Of a stretch of 64,000 bases of DNA, positions 62,765-64,000 are shown one piece after another. A model generated the notes under the pieces. The model saw nothing but the letters and a program-made list of their open reading frames with translations, was not told where the DNA came from and did not search any database. Position numbers and translations under genes: made by a program. How positions within the stretch are numbered: position 1 is the stretch's first letter; each line of letters starts with the position of its first letter. The stretch comes from Actinomycetospora lemnae (lineage in GTDB: Bacteria > Actinomycetota > Actinomycetes > Mycobacteriales > Pseudonocardiaceae), in assembly GCF_028737315.1 (NCBI RefSeq), contig NZ_JAQZAO010000020.1, positions 1-64,000 on the forward strand. The letters are read 5' to 3'.

Positions 62765-64000
62765 GTGCCCGTCGCTCCCGGCCCCGTCGCGCCTCCGAGG
62801 ACCGGCACCACCCCCGCGCGCGGCCCGATCGGGCGGCTGCGCGAGCTGCTCACCCACCCCGGCTTCGGCAAGCTGCTCACGGTCCGGCTGGGCGCGCAGT
62901 GGGGCGACGGCGTGTTCCAGGCGGCCCTCGGGGGCCTCGTGCTGTTCAGCCCCGAGCGCGAGGCGGACCCGGTCATGGTCGCCCTCGGGCTCGCGACCGT
63001 GCTGCTGCCCTACTCGATCATCGGGCCGTTCGCCGGCGCGCTGCTCGACCGCTGGGACCGACGCCGCGTCATGATCGTCGCCGGCGCGCTGCGCGGCGTG
63101 CTGACGCTGCTCACGGCGGGGGTGGTCCTCGCCGGGGTCACGGGGCCGGCGCTCTACCTCGGCGCGCTGGCCACCATCGGTGTCAGCCGCTTCATCCAGG
63201 CCGGCCTGTCCGCGGCGCTGCCGCACGTCGTCGCGCCCGAGCACCTCGTCGGCGCGAACTCGCTGGTCACGACCTCGGGTGCGGTCGCGGCGGCGATCGG
63301 TGCCGGGTGCGCGATCGGGCTGCGCGGGCTCGTCGGGCCCCAGGACGCGGACGCGGCGTGGACCACGGCCGCCGCGGCGGTCGGCTCGCTGCTCATCGTG
63401 GCGGTGGCCTCGACGATCCGGCGCGGCACGCTGGGTCCCGACGAGCGCACGGAGGCCGCGCAGGCCATCCGCGCCGTCGCGTCGGGCCTCGTGGACGGCG
63501 CGCGGGCGGCCCGCGACGCCCCCGGGGTGCTCGCCGCGTTCGGCGCCGTCGCCGCCCACCGCCTGGCCTTCGGCATCACGACGCTCGTGGTGCTGCTGCT
63601 CATGCGCAACTCGCTGACCGACGTCGGCCCGCTCAAGGCCGGGATCGCGGGGCTGGGTGAGGTGGTCGCGGCCGTCGCCGCCGGCCTCGGGGTCGCGGCC
63701 GTGGTGACGCCGTGGCTCACCGGCAGGGTCGGGCGCGCCGGCACCGTGCGCGTGATGCTGGTGCTCGCGGCCGTGGCGCTGCTGGGGCTCGGGCTGCCGA
63801 TGACGCTGCCCACGATCCTCGCCGGGTCGTTCGTCCTCGGGCTGGTGGGTCAGGCGATCAAGCTGTGCTCGGACGCCGCGGTGCAGCGCGAGGTCGGCGA
63901 CGACGTGCGCGGGCGCGTCTTCTCGCTCTCGGACACCACGTTCAACGTCACCTACGTCGTCGCCGTCGCCGGTGCGGCGTTCGTGGCCCCGCCGAGCGGG
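62765..64000 (+). CDS. MFS transporter (truncated by window end)
   Basis: At least 412 residues, open to the last base. It begins VPVAPGPVAPPRTG and has multiple hydrophobic helices. The motif-A loop is DRWDRRRVMIVAG (about residue 100), followed by AALPHVVAPEHLVGANSLVTTSG, which is typical of the enterobactin-exporter/DHA3-like MFS proteins. Divergent from the YqgE gene, matching the mycobacterial Rv0037c position. A TAGCGT box ends 8 bases before the GTG, again without a ribosome site. Substrate unknown. Confidence 0.88.
   Translation, partial: MPVAPGPVAPPRTGTTPARGPIGRLRELLTHPGFGKLLTVRLGAQWGDGVFQAALGGLVLFSPEREADPVMVALGLATVLLPYSIIGPFAGALLDRWDRRRVMIVAGALRGVLTLLTAGVVLAGVTGPALYLGALATIGVSRFIQAGLSAALPHVVAPEHLVGANSLVTTSGAVAAAIGAGCAIGLRGLVGPQDADAAWTTAAAAVGSLLIVAVASTIRRGTLGPDERTEAAQAIRAVASGLVDGARAARDAPGVLAAFGAVAAHRLAFGITTLVVLLLMRNSLTDVGPLKAGIAGLGEVVAAVAAGLGVAAVVTPWLTGRVGRAGTVRVMLVLAAVALLGLGLPMTLPTILAGSFVLGLVGQAIKLCSDAAVQREVGDDVRGRVFSLSDTTFNVTYVVAVAGAAFVAPPSG

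Overview
The window reads as chromosome of a very GC-rich (low-to-mid 70s percent by eye) actinobacterium, most likely Pseudonocardiales (Pseudonocardia or Actinomycetospora-like; inference). The evidence is the codon bias, GTG/TTG starts, a cslA-glxA-cslZ operon, a FadE5-type acyl-CoA dehydrogenase, a zinc-type S18, and a gene order from about 44.5 kb to the end that resembles the oriC-proximal leuS...dnaB segment of mycobacteria. No rRNA, tRNA, CRISPR array or intact mobile element was seen.

Layout. 0.2-6.4 kb: minus-strand operon for a synthase-like polysaccharide system (cslA, GT2 synthase; glxA, radical copper oxidase; cslZ, GH6 glucanase). 6.7-16.5 kb: mixed small-molecule and lipid metabolism (phosphoesterase, SRPBCC protein, P450, two acyl-CoA dehydrogenases, SCP2 protein, limonene-epoxide-hydrolase-like enzyme, quinone-oxidoreductase-like MDR, two TetR regulators), with clear palindromic operators between divergent pairs. 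16.6-23.4 kb: an unusual four-gene two-component cluster. It holds a small H-box kinase without a recognisable ATP site, a LuxR-type response regulator, a pseudokinase, and a full multi-pass histidine kinase whose C-terminus resembles an eroded IniC/dynamin-like GTPase. A solo FtsK/Tra-like N-terminal domain follows. 23.6-30.8 kb: plus-strand run of an Hsp70 ATPase-TM-beta-propeller chimera, an AAA ATPase, a GroES-like protein, a VanW protein and a DUF1206 membrane protein. 30.8-44.5 kb: DUF72, FadE5, FUSC-family transporter, sugar-lactone oxidase, DoxX-like protein, SDR/DUF2867, aldo/keto reductase, epimerase, CutA and an MFS exporter.

44.5-64 kb: conserved housekeeping block, minus strand rpsF-ssb-rpsR-rplI-(terminator)-dnaB; ponA with its GT87 and DUF5318 partners; padR and ino1 on plus; a DUF559/AbiEi-like gene inside a cluster of 49-bp REP-like palindromes; leuS; SdpI-like, DUF427 and YqgE proteins; and an MFS transporter cut by the window end.

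The observations most worth following are the histidine kinase-pseudodynamin fusion with its degenerate partner kinases, the membrane-spanning Hsp70-propeller protein, a candidate S6:S18 binding leader that sequesters the rpsF ribosome binding site, a tandem TetR operator in a 35-bp palindrome, a perfect DnaA box upstream of dnaB, and two repeat families (69-bp tandem at the cutA 3' end; 49-bp REP-like elements around the DUF559 gene). Protein similarities were judged from memory of the families; no search was run.
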